Below are positions 1 to 7,608 of a stretch of 9,493 nt of DNA, piece by piece. The stretch's first letter is position 1. Each line of letters starts with the position of its first letter. Source of the stretch: Pedobacter sp. UBA2067 (GTDB lineage Bacteria > Bacteroidota > Bacteroidia > Sphingobacteriales > Sphingobacteriaceae); the NCBI GenBank assembly GCA_002333205.1, contig DDAD01000068.1, forward strand, positions 24,870 through 34,362, in the 5' to 3' direction. A model generated the notes under the pieces. It saw only the letters and a program-made list of their open reading frames with translations. It was not told the origin of the DNA and ran no database searches. A program made the position numbers and the translations under genes.

Positions 1-583
1 TTCTCTCGTAATCTTCCAGGGACTGGTACTTCTGACAAGGCCCTTTACAATTACCGATCTGATATTCGAGGCAGACCTTAAACTTATCTGCTTCAATATT
101 TGGTATGGTTAAGGGCAGGTTGCAGGTACGCAGGGGATAGGTTTCTTTAATTAAATCCAGTATCGTGTGCATCATGCCTACGGAGGCATAAGGGCCAAAG
201 TAGGTGGATCCATCTTTAACCATCTTACGGGTCCAGAAAACACGTGGGAAAGGCTCTTTTTTAATGATGATCCAAGGGTAGGTTTTATCATCCTTGAGCA
301 TGATGTTGTACCTGGGTTGGTGCCGTTTGATGAGGCTGTTCTCCAATAACCAGGCATCGATTTCCGTATCAACGATGGTAAAGGTGATCTTGCGGATCTT
401 GGATACGAGTACACGTGTTTTGCCATTCAGCTGATTGTCGGAGTTGAAGTAAGAGCCTACTCGATTACGCAGGTCTTTAGCCTTACCAATATAGATGAGC
501 ACCCCTTCAGCATCCCAAAACTGGTATACACCGGGGCGGTGCGGAACATCGTTCAATGCCGTTTTATAATCGAATGCAGCCAT
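1..583 (-). CDS. uvrC: UvrC, excinuclease ABC subunit C (N-terminal part, cut by window edge)
   Basis: UvrC is the nuclease of UvrABC nucleotide excision repair and makes both incisions around a DNA lesion in the cytoplasm. The visible 194 residues start at the ATG on 583-581 and remain open to the window edge. A GIY-YIG endonuclease domain covers roughly residues 14-97: G18-V-Y20, Y31-I-G33-K34, R41, Y45 and E81 line up with the known catalytic Tyr, Arg and Glu positions. Cysteines C154, C171, C179 and C183 have the C-x16-C-x7-C-x3-C arrangement of the conserved UvrC cluster reported to bind an iron-sulfur centre. The UVR motif, RNase H-like domain and HhH domain lie outside the window. The start is 3 bases after the stop of the penicillin-binding protein, so its ribosome-binding region lies inside that gene. 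No frameshift is seen. Identification is firm. Confidence 0.97.
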   Translation of the reverse strand, partial: MAAFDYKTALNDVPHRPGVYQFWDAEGVLIYIGKAKDLRNRVGSYFNSDNQLNGKTRVLVSKIRKITFTIVDTEIDAWLLENSLIKRHQPRYNIMLKDDKTYPWIIIKKEPFPRVFWTRKMVKDGSTYFGPYASVGMMHTILDLIKETYPLRTCNLPLTIPNIEADKFKVCLEYQIGNCKGPCQKYQSLEDYER

Positions 584-586
584 GCG

Positions 587-2818
587 CTAGAAGCCTAATT
601 TCTCGTCCAGTTCTGTTTTTCCTTGCTCTTGTTGCTGATACTGGTTACAATCGTACTCGATGGTACGTGGGGTAGTTGGCGCTTCGAAGTCTCCTTTGGA
701 GATCTTCAAAGAAGGATTGGCATATACACGTTTCATAAAACCTGCATAGATTGGCAGTGCCGTATTTGCACCCTCACCCTCACGGGTGCTGATGAAGTGG
801 AATGCACGGTCTTCACAACCAGTCCAAACTCCGGCAACCAGATCCGGCGTGATGGCCATAAACCATCCATCGGAGTTGTTCTGTGTTGTGCCAGTCTTTC
901 CGCCGGTTGGCGCATTGATGCCGTATTTATATCTTAATCTGGATCCTGTTCCTTTATTTACCACACCTTCAAGCATTCTTGTCATCACGTAAGCAACTTC
1001 TTCGTTCATAACAACCTTTACTTGTGGTGTTTTGTTGTAAAGGACCACGCCATTTTTGTCTTCTATTCGCAGAATATAGGTTGGTTCTGTCCAGACGCCT
1101 TTGTTGGCGAACACGCTGTAAGCGCCGACCATGTCGTAAATCGAAGCATCAAATACCCCCAGACTGATGGAAGGATAGGCTGGAACATCGGTGCTGATAC
1201 CCATTTTCTTGGCCAATGTTGCCACTGCCGTAGGCCCCACCTGCTTCATCAGGAAGGCGGTGATGTAGTTCTGTGAGTTTGCCAGTGCGGTTTGCAGGGT
1301 TACCATACCAGGTATGGTCGAACTTGGAGAAGAACGAGGTGTCCATGGTGCACTACCCGGCGTCTCGATGGTTACCGGCTCATTGGCAACGGTATAACAG
1401 GGTGAATAACCGTTCTCAATTGCGACTGCATACGTAAAAGGTTTAGCAGTGGAACCCACCTGGCGTGAACCCATTTTTACCTGATCGTACTTGAAGTGCT
1501 GGAAGTTTATACCACCAACCCAGGCTTTGATGTGTCCGGTTTTAGGATCCATCGCCATCATGGCATTACGCAACAACATTTTATAGTATTTTACCGAGTC
1601 CATCGGTTTCATCAAAGTATCCACATCGCCTTTCCAGGTGAAGATGTTCATGCGGGTAGCGGTATTGAAATCCTTCATGATTTCCTCTTCCGATTTCCCT
1701 TCCAGCTGAAGTGCTTTGTAGCGTTCGGATCGCTTAACGCCCTGAAGCAGCTGTGCCTGATTTCCCTTAAATGGGTTTTTGCCCCTCCAGCTCTTGTTAA
1801 ATTGCTGTTGAAGGGTCTTCATGTAATCACGTTGTGCCTCTTCCGCATACAACTGCATATCATAGTTGATGGTGGTAACGATCCGCAAGCCATCACGGTC
1901 CAAATCGTACGGTGTACCGTCGGCCTTCAGGATGGAACGCTCCTGGAAGATGCGTTTGATGTCAGATTTCAGTACTGCACGGAAGTAAGGGGCAATGCCA
2001 TCGCTCACGGTAGCGCTTCTGAACTTAAGGCCCAGCGGTTTTGCCTGCTCCACCTGGAACTGCTCGCCGGTCAGTTTACCAGCCTTTACCATCATGGCAA
2101 GAACCGTATTTCTGCGCTCGCGGGAACGCTCCGGATTACGGGTAGGCGAGTATCTTGTAATACCTTTTTGCAAGCCAACTAGTGTTGCTGCTTCCGTGTA
2201 AGATAATTTATCTGGTGTGGTGTTGAAATAGATTCTTGCAGCCGACTTAATACCATAAGCCTGATTACCGAAGTCTACGGTGTTCAGGTACATGGTAATG
2301 ATCTCTTCTTTGGTGTAGTTACGCTCCAGCTTCACGGCGATAACCCACTCCTGGAACTTTTGCATGAGTCGCTTGAAGAAGTTACGCTGACGAGCTTCTT
2401 CAGAGAAAAGGTTTAAAGCGAGTTGCTGGGTGATGGTACTTCCACCTTGACGTTTGCCGACCAGGTTGTAGAAAAAGATGGTAAACGTTCTTTTAAAATC
2501 GATACCCGAGTGCGTCAAAAACCGCGTGTCTTCGGTAGCGATCAGTGCATCGATCACATTTTGGGAGATCTGCGGGTAGGTGACGTTGGATCTGTTCTGT
2601 ACGAAGTAGTTACCCAAAGGCCGGGAATCCTCGCTGAGGATCTCTGTAGCCTGATTGCTTTTTGGGTGTTCAATATCTCGGAAGGATGGCAATGTACCAA
2701 AGATACCAAAGCCAACACCTGCGATGAACAAAGAGAAAAGTATGATACCGCCAATCAGTAGTTTCCAAAGCGTGAAGTTGTATCTTTTGATATCTGATTG
2801 GGTAAGTTGTTGCTTCAT
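587..2818 (-). CDS. Bifunctional class A penicillin-binding protein (PBP1A-type transglycosylase/transpeptidase)
   Basis: This 743-residue inner-membrane protein should polymerise lipid II into glycan strands and cross-link the stem peptides in the periplasm. A short cytoplasmic N-terminus is followed by one membrane anchor at about residues 19-41. The GT51 domain shows E96-D-T-R-F-L-T-H103-S-G-I-D, then G125-G-S-T-I-T-Q-Q-L133, and K164-L-E-R with E165 as the likely second acidic residue. The transpeptidase domain carries the SxxK nucleophile at S456-T-A-K459, SxN at S515-Q-N517 and the K641-T-G-T motif. All three penicillin-binding motifs are intact, so both activities are expected. A Gln-rich tail of about 25 residues ends the protein. 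Length is within the usual range for class A PBPs. Common symbols would be mrcA or ponA, but I cannot assign an orthologue. The ATG at 2818-2816 lies 1 base after the stop of the upstream lipoprotein gene, indicating probable translational coupling. Confidence 0.95.
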   Translation of the reverse strand: MKQQLTQSDIKRYNFTLWKLLIGGIILFSLFIAGVGFGIFGTLPSFRDIEHPKSNQATEILSEDSRPLGNYFVQNRSNVTYPQISQNVIDALIATEDTRFLTHSGIDFKRTFTIFFYNLVGKRQGGSTITQQLALNLFSEEARQRNFFKRLMQKFQEWVIAVKLERNYTKEEIITMYLNTVDFGNQAYGIKSAARIYFNTTPDKLSYTEAATLVGLQKGITRYSPTRNPERSRERRNTVLAMMVKAGKLTGEQFQVEQAKPLGLKFRSATVSDGIAPYFRAVLKSDIKRIFQERSILKADGTPYDLDRDGLRIVTTINYDMQLYAEEAQRDYMKTLQQQFNKSWRGKNPFKGNQAQLLQGVKRSERYKALQLEGKSEEEIMKDFNTATRMNIFTWKGDVDTLMKPMDSVKYYKMLLRNAMMAMDPKTGHIKAWVGGINFQHFKYDQVKMGSRQVGSTAKPFTYAVAIENGYSPCYTVANEPVTIETPGSAPWTPRSSPSSTIPGMVTLQTALANSQNYITAFLMKQVGPTAVATLAKKMGISTDVPAYPSISLGVFDASIYDMVGAYSVFANKGVWTEPTYILRIEDKNGVVLYNKTPQVKVVMNEEVAYVMTRMLEGVVNKGTGSRLRYKYGINAPTGGKTGTTQNNSDGWFMAITPDLVAGVWTGCEDRAFHFISTREGEGANTALPIYAGFMKRVYANPSLKISKGDFEAPTTPRTIEYDCNQYQQQEQGKTELDEKLGF

Positions 2819-2819
2819 T

Positions 2820-5654
2820 TTAATAAGTGTTTTTATAAAATTCCAGGTATTGGTTCAGGAGCGACTTGCTTTTTATTATGTCAAAGTTCTCCTTGCTGAT
2901 GATGAAAGTCTTATATAATGTTGGATTGACTATCATAATCCTATTCAGTTGCGGTGTTATGCGCTCCTGAAACGCCTTAGCAGCCTCAAAATTACTAAAG
3001 TTTCCAACGTAAATTAGCTGATCGTTATTAAATTCCAGCAATTGGTGCCTCAAATCACTTTCAGGATAGTTGCCGCGGCTAAATTGTCCGATGCCAAAAC
3101 GGGATGAACTTAGGCGGATGGATGCGTCTTCGACATCGATCACGAAGTACCAGGTGTCGGATGTTGTATTTCGGAACGGTGTGTTGTTCGGAATTTCACT
3201 CTTCTGCGTGCCTTCTAATTCATTGGTTCTCGAGGTCTTGCTGGCAGGGGTTTCCTTCTGGACTTCTTTGGCCAGCTGTTCCTGGGATCGCGCACTATTA
3301 TCTGCGTTTATAGCAGTTGCTTTACCAGCCTGTGCTGAAACCTGAGCATAAAAACGAGGTTCATTCGGGTCGAAATCGATCAAGGCAATCTTCCGCTTTT
3401 TGAACTCAGCGAGGTGGGCATTGATGTAGTTCAGGTGGTCGTTAACTAAAGGCACGATAAGTCTGTCTTGCGGATAGCTGCTTTTGATTGCCTCAAACTG
3501 CTTGATCAGGCTGTCTACCGGCATTGTACGGCCCACAGCAATGGCCTTCAGATAGGCGAACTGTGGCGCAAGTTTGCTCTGCACCGCACTTGTCAGCGTT
3601 TGATCTGCCTGACTGATCACCTTTTGAAAGTCTTTTTGTAGATATATTTCAAATAGATTATTGTAGGTATTGCTGATTTCAAGTTCCTGCATGTTCTGAT
3701 CAACCCGGAAGTTAGGTTCGAGAATGATGCGTGCATAGATGCTGCTGCTATGATTGTTTAACACCTGATTCTTGTAGGTTTCTGCCTTATTCTGATCCTG
3801 ACCGCTGTAAATTCGGTATAGGCTATAATTGATTTGGGCAAGCTGGCTGTTATCAGGATACTTGTTCAGCAAGCGTTCGTAAATGGCTGCCGCCTCCTGG
3901 CTTGCTTTAAGCTCCTGCTCGTAGAAGGATGCAAGTTCAAGGTAGGCATTCACAATCCTTTCATTAGAGGCACGCAACATTTCATTGGTTATAGGGACGG
4001 TCGCCAGGTAATTGGCAAGTCTTAAGCTATCGCTCTCCGATTGTATTTGGCCCCCATTATTTGGTGTTAAAGTTATTGGGTCAAGGCTTAAGGTTCCCTG
4101 CGTGTTTGGAGCGTTGTTCCGGATGCTTTGGCGCCAGTTGTCTTCCAGCTTTCTATTGCCCCATTTTTTGATGAAGTCTGCATAGCCACGTTCCATCGCG
4201 TTTCTGTTCTGGAAGTAGAAGGTTGCATTCTGCGGTGGTGTGCTGAGGGCAGGATCTGATGAGGTATTAGCAAAGCTAGAAGCATTCGTATTTGCGGGGT
4301 TGATTTCTGTGGTGCTGGTTGCGGTATCCAGAGTGACCGGGAAGAGCATTCGCCTGGCACGGACTTCCCTTTCTGCTTCAGGTAATGCCGCAAGAACCTG
4401 CAGGCTGTCTTCAGTGGCAATTTGTTCATGTCGCATGGCGAGATAGTCGAGACTTCCACTTTTCTTTTGAATGCTTTCAATTCCCGGATAGTCTTTGGGT
4501 AAACTCGACAGTGCGGCATCATAGTACTTCTTTGCCTGCAGGTAATCTCTTTGCTGATTAACACACAGATCAGCAAGCTGCAGGTAGGCAAGACCTTTTA
4601 GCGTGACGTTGGTGGTTGATGCTGTGATGGCTTTGTTGTAGTAATCGACGGCTTGCGCAATAGATTGTTGACTTCGGAAATGCTCCGCGATGCGGTAGTA
4701 GATCTGGTCGATGAATTCTGCATTTTTCTCATCCTTGAGTAGTGCCAGTAGTTGCGCTTCTTTTTGCAGGGGATTTCCGTTCTGCAAGGCCATTACTTCA
4801 ACCAGGTTTAGCCTGGCGTTGAAGTACAATTCAAAACCGGTGTTACTGCTTTGTACTTTTTTGTAATGCAACACAGCCGCAGCATAGTCCTGTTGCTGCT
4901 GGCAAAGCTGTCCGAGGATGAAGTGCCAGCGAATGGTATTCCGCTTACGCTTGCTCTCTTTTATTGCGGTTTCTAAGTAGGGGATGGCTTCTTTTTGTTG
5001 ACCGAGCGAGCGCGCCATTTGAGCAAGTGTTCCGAGCGGTTCTGCACGGTCCTTTTTGGTTAGTTCCAGGTGCTTTTCCAGGGAATCTAGCACTGTGGCA
5101 GCTGCTTTCAGGTTATTTACCTGCATTAAAGCGCGTGCCTGCCAATCCAAGGCCTGGATTAAACTCACCTGATCCTTGGGGTAGTTCTTCGCTACGTAGT
5201 CAAAATATTCCGCTGCCAGGAAGTAGTTGCCCTTGTAATATTGACTCTTCCCCATGAGCAGGTAGGCTTCATCCAGATAATTGCTTAAACTTTTATCGGT
5301 GATAATCGTTCTGGATTTATTGATGATCTCATCCAGAGCCTCATTATTACTGTTTGCTGGTAAATTTACCGGGTCAAACTTCTGAGGACTAAGATGCACC
5401 GGCAGTAGCTCATTATAGTTGTTGGGGAATGTATTGTATAATTCGGAAACATAGTCCTCAAGGATTATATTCGCGTTGTATATATAATTATACCGAGCGG
5501 TGAGATTTTGCATTCCTTTACCGGATGAGCCATCCTTTTGTACGCTGCAGGCATATAGCATTAAGGCGGACAGGCAAGGAATAATAAGCTTGACCAGATG
5601 GGAGGGAAATTTGCTCAATGATATACGTGGTGAGTTATACGAGGTATAGTACAA
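2820..5654 (-). CDS. porW: TPR lipoprotein of the PorW/SprE family (type IX secretion/gliding)
   Basis: Family members (PorW of Porphyromonas gingivalis, SprE of Flavobacterium johnsoniae) are periplasmic-side lipoproteins needed for T9SS function and, in gliders, motility. The 944-residue frame has a hydrophobic lipoprotein signal ending L33-Y-A-C36, with C36 as the predicted lipidated cysteine. The motif L51-T-A-R-Y-N follows soon after, as in related proteins. Helical TPR-like repeats run from about residue 127 to about 400, and again around 560-640 after a low-complexity Ser/Thr/Asn/Pro linker. A second polar linker around 770-830 leads to a compact C-terminal domain (about 833-944) with the pattern Y-F-V-I-D-V ... 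I-Y-V-G-N-F ... Y-L-E-F-Y-K. No ATG precedes the signal peptide. The longest frame begins with TTG at 5654; a TTG at 5618 gives a more ordinary 24-residue signal to the lipobox Cys and fits the nearby promoter better. It is the first gene of a minus-strand unit with the PBP and uvrC. The family is likely; a role in T9SS is inferred from homology by eye. Confidence 0.8.
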   Translation of the reverse strand: MYYTSYNSPRISLSKFPSHLVKLIIPCLSALMLYACSVQKDGSSGKGMQNLTARYNYIYNANIILEDYVSELYNTFPNNYNELLPVHLSPQKFDPVNLPANSNNEALDEIINKSRTIITDKSLSNYLDEAYLLMGKSQYYKGNYFLAAEYFDYVAKNYPKDQVSLIQALDWQARALMQVNNLKAAATVLDSLEKHLELTKKDRAEPLGTLAQMARSLGQQKEAIPYLETAIKESKRKRNTIRWHFILGQLCQQQQDYAAAVLHYKKVQSSNTGFELYFNARLNLVEVMALQNGNPLQKEAQLLALLKDEKNAEFIDQIYYRIAEHFRSQQSIAQAVDYYNKAITASTTNVTLKGLAYLQLADLCVNQQRDYLQAKKYYDAALSSLPKDYPGIESIQKKSGSLDYLAMRHEQIATEDSLQVLAALPEAEREVRARRMLFPVTLDTATSTTEINPANTNASSFANTSSDPALSTPPQNATFYFQNRNAMERGYADFIKKWGNRKLEDNWRQSIRNNAPNTQGTLSLDPITLTPNNGGQIQSESDSLRLANYLATVPITNEMLRASNERIVNAYLELASFYEQELKASQEAAAIYERLLNKYPDNSQLAQINYSLYRIYSGQDQNKAETYKNQVLNNHSSSIYARIILEPNFRVDQNMQELEISNTYNNLFEIYLQKDFQKVISQADQTLTSAVQSKLAPQFAYLKAIAVGRTMPVDSLIKQFEAIKSSYPQDRLIVPLVNDHLNYINAHLAEFKKRKIALIDFDPNEPRFYAQVSAQAGKATAINADNSARSQEQLAKEVQKETPASKTSRTNELEGTQKSEIPNNTPFRNTTSDTWYFVIDVEDASIRLSSSRFGIGQFSRGNYPESDLRHQLLEFNNDQLIYVGNFSNFEAAKAFQERITPQLNRIMIVNPTLYKTFIISKENFDIIKSKSLLNQYLEFYKNTY

Positions 5655-5662
5655 AATATATG

Positions 5663-5670
5663 CAAAAATA
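5663..5670 (-). promoter_or_regulatory. Candidate Bacteroidota -7 promoter box for the porW-PBP-uvrC unit
   Basis: The minus strand reads TATTTTTG here, an exact match to the Bacteroidota TAnnTTTG consensus, followed by CA. A start of transcription about 7 bases downstream would fall near 5656. That leaves essentially no leader for a TTG start at 5654 but about 38 bases for the TTG at 5618. The -33 region is poor: the nearest TTG (5697-5695) is 24 bases away, longer than the usual spacing. The call rests on sequence pattern and position only. Confidence 0.5.
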
Positions 5671-5719
5671 TCTGATTAGCCTATCATTAGAAAACAATAG
5701 ACTATTTATTTACTAAAAG

Positions 5720-5959
5720 ATGGAAGATCCAGAGAGAGAAATTAAACGCAAGCAGGTTAACAGTTACGCCAGATATACAGGACTTTTTTTTCAAATGTTT
5801 GTGATTATAGGTGTTTTTGCCTTCGCTGGATCCTGGCTAGATGAAAACCAGTCGACCAAACAGCCATATTACACTGCAGCACTGGCTTTAATAGGGGTGG
5901 TTATTGCAATTTACCAGGTCTTGAAGGAGGTAAATCAGCTGAACAACCCTAAAAGTTAA
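5720..5959 (+). CDS. atpZ: AtpZ-like ATP synthase accessory protein (AtpZ/AtpI family)
   Basis: This is a 79-residue membrane protein with a charged N-terminus (about residues 1-12, E/K/R-rich), a first membrane helix at about 18-39 and a second at about 50-68, then a short polar tail. The Y-A-R-Y-T-G-L start of helix 1, the conserved G-x-W-L-D-E at its end and the P-Y-Y entry to helix 2 match small AtpZ/AtpI-family proteins. In other bacteria these sit at the head of atp operons, help assemble the c-ring and have been linked to divalent cation transport. It is the first gene of the plus-strand ATP synthase cluster, 45 bases before the AtpI-like gene. The ATG is clear, but there is no Shine-Dalgarno sequence; its leader is A/T-rich. 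I see no good TAnnTTTG box directly upstream on the plus strand, so its promoter is unresolved. Function is inferred from family and position. Confidence 0.8.
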   Translation: MEDPEREIKRKQVNSYARYTGLFFQMFVIIGVFAFAGSWLDENQSTKQPYYTAALALIGVVIAIYQVLKEVNQLNNPKS

Positions 5960-5979
5960 GTCCCACCGGATTTTATTGC

Positions 5980-5987
5980 TATTTTTG
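5980..5987 (+). promoter_or_regulatory. Candidate -7 promoter box between atpZ and the AtpI-like gene
   Basis: TATTTTTG matches the Bacteroidota TAnnTTTG consensus exactly and continues CA, giving the same ten bases as the candidate box on the other strand at 5670-5661. Transcription would begin near 5994, about 11 bases before the TTG start of the AtpI-like gene. The expected -33 TTG/TTTG is absent around 5955-5962. If real, this is an internal promoter letting the core ATP synthase genes be transcribed separately from atpZ. Confidence 0.45.
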
Positions 5988-6004
5988 CAAGAAATCTGAT
6001 CACG

Positions 6005-6391
6005 TTGAGCATAGTTCGTTTCACACTCTTATATACCGGGTTTTGTCTTGTACTTGCCGGCCTGGCAGCAGCCCTTCAGCAAATCTTTCCTGACGCCAAT
6101 CTTCTTGTTAATAAATTCTGGGTTATTTTCTGCTTCCTAGCAGGTATCACCTACATCGCCTACCTAACGGCCGATTTAGGGATCAAAAAGGACCCTGAAG
6201 TGGGTGTTATGGCTATAATGGGATCCATTGCTGTGAAGATGATCTTTTCAATGGCTTTTGTGCTGATTTACAGTCAGAAACAGCCTCAGTTGGGTGGAAT
6301 ATTCCTGGCCAACTTTTTTTCTTTATATTTATTGTTTACCTGCTTTGAAATATACTGGTTGTTGCGTAACTTGCGCCACCAAAATAAATAG
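6005..6391 (+). CDS. AtpI-like four-helix membrane protein in the ATP synthase operon
   Basis: This 128-residue hydrophobic protein has four predicted membrane helices at about residues 5-27, 36-58, 66-90 and 97-120. A short Lys/Asp loop (around K61-K-D-P) lies between helices 2 and 3, and the tail is basic (R121-N-L-R). The size, four-helix layout and position between the AtpZ-like gene and atpB match the ATP synthase I subunit, which supports c-ring assembly in other bacteria, but the sequence itself is not distinctive. The frame starts with TTG at 6005. No in-frame ATG occurs before residue M69, which would remove two helices, and the frame upstream is open only to the stop at 5957. The TTG start is therefore the best choice. 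It ends 17 bases before atpB, so it should be co-transcribed. AtpI equivalence is an inference. Confidence 0.7.
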   Translation: MSIVRFTLLYTGFCLVLAGLAAALQQIFPDANLLVNKFWVIFCFLAGITYIAYLTADLGIKKDPEVGVMAIMGSIAVKMIFSMAFVLIYSQKQPQLGGIFLANFFSLYLLFTCFEIYWLLRNLRHQNK

Positions 6392-6408
6392 TAAAAATCT
6401 GCGAATAA

Positions 6409-7569
6409 ATGGATTGTAGCCACGTTTTTGATTTTAAAGTGAATAGGTTAATTGCTGCTTTTACGCTTTTTTTAGCGCTTTTCACTGTTGTACCATCTGT
6501 TTTAGCGCAGACTGACAGTGTTGAAGCTGGAGCCACTCATGAGGCTGTTGCAACTGGTGCTGCTCATGGTGCTGGAGCTGGACATGAAGAAGGTAATTTT
6601 GATCCTACTGAAGTGATCATGGAGCACATCGCTGATTCTCATGTTTGGCATGTGGCTGGTCATTTTTCTTTCCCCCTTCCGGTGATTTTGTATACCCCTC
6701 AAGGGTTAGAGGTATTCTCTTCTGGTAGCTTTCATCATGGTGAAGCTGATCATCAAGGTAAGTACAATACTTACCGTTTGGTAGAGAGTACTAAAGATCA
6801 GAGTGTGGGTCAGAACTTTTTCAACAAGAAAATTAAAGTTGTTTCTCCGGATGGTCAGATTGATGAGGCTGCAACAGCTAGTATCATGGACTTCTCTATT
6901 ACGAAGAACGTTGCTGCAATGTTCTTAACAGTGGTGATTTTGTTGTTTGTCTTTTCTGCTGTAGCATCTGCATACAAGAAACGTCAGGGTAAATCGCCTA
7001 AGGGTTTACAGTCTTTCTTAGAGCCGATCATCGTGTTTGTGAGAGATGATATTGCTAAACCGAATATTGGTCATGACTACGGACGTTTTATGCCGTTCCT
7101 TTTAACCGTGTTCTTCTTTATTTTAATCAACAACCTTTTAGGTCTGGTTCCAATCTTCCCGGGTGGTGCAAACGTAACCGGAAACATTGCAACGACTTTT
7201 ATCCTTGCGTTGTTTACTTTAATCATTGTAAACGTAAATGGTAACAAATCTTACTGGAGTCACATCTTTGCACCTGACGTTCCGAAATGGATGTATGTGA
7301 TCATGATCCCGGTAGAGGTGATTGGTGTGTTATCAAGACCATTCGCGTTAATGGTGAGGTTATTTGCAAACATTACTGCTGGACACATTATCGTGTTAAG
7401 CTTAATTTCCCTGATCTTCATTTTCAAATCACTTGCAATTGCACCGGTATCGGTAGCGTTCGTGATTTTCATGGATGTCCTGGAATTACTAGTTGCTTTC
7501 TTGCAGGCATTCATTTTTACCTTGTTAAGCGCGCTTTTCATTGGTATGGCTGTAGAGGAGCATCATTAA
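6409..7569 (+). CDS. atpB: ATP synthase F0 subunit a
   Basis: Subunit a forms the two proton half-channels against the rotating c-ring in the inner membrane. The protein has 386 residues against about 270 in E. coli; the excess is N-terminal. A signal peptide (hydrophobic about 13-30, likely cut after V31-L-A33) leads to a His/Ala/Gly-rich stretch at 43-61 and an exported segment to about 165, then membrane helices at about 167-188, 226-248, 257-277, 296-312, 313-338 and 342-383 (the last span is a long pair). The essential channel arginine is R317 in V-R-L-F-A-N, and Q366 in F-L-Q-A-F is the usual helix-5 partner. Transport residues are intact. The ATG at 6409 gives ten polar residues before the signal core; a GTG at 6439 would give a shorter, more typical signal peptide. 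It ends with three in-frame TAA codons. Next comes atpE after 39 bases. Confidence 0.97.
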   Translation: MDCSHVFDFKVNRLIAAFTLFLALFTVVPSVLAQTDSVEAGATHEAVATGAAHGAGAGHEEGNFDPTEVIMEHIADSHVWHVAGHFSFPLPVILYTPQGLEVFSSGSFHHGEADHQGKYNTYRLVESTKDQSVGQNFFNKKIKVVSPDGQIDEAATASIMDFSITKNVAAMFLTVVILLFVFSAVASAYKKRQGKSPKGLQSFLEPIIVFVRDDIAKPNIGHDYGRFMPFLLTVFFFILINNLLGLVPIFPGGANVTGNIATTFILALFTLIIVNVNGNKSYWSHIFAPDVPKWMYVIMIPVEVIGVLSRPFALMVRLFANITAGHIIVLSLISLIFIFKSLAIAPVSVAFVIFMDVLELLVAFLQAFIFTLLSALFIGMAVEEHH

Positions 7570-7608
7570 TAATAAACTATAGATTCATTAATATAAATTA
7601 AATTAGTT

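Noticed and set aside
167..426. Short open frames on both strands in the uvrC region
   Set aside because: They overlap the GIY-YIG domain of uvrC in other frames and have no leader or conserved motif.
1496..2182. 228-codon open frame on the plus strand
   Set aside because: It lies entirely antisense to the PBP gene, whose protein motifs are intact across the same bases; its product has no recognisable family features.
4088..4591. 167-codon open frame on the minus strand
   Set aside because: It is a shifted frame inside the porW-family gene on the same strand. The main frame continues unbroken through it and gives a coherent protein, so it is not evidence of a frameshift.
5975..5997. Near-palindrome around TTGCAA overlapping the 5980 box
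   Set aside because: Only a six-base perfect core with an interrupted extension; too weak to call an operator.
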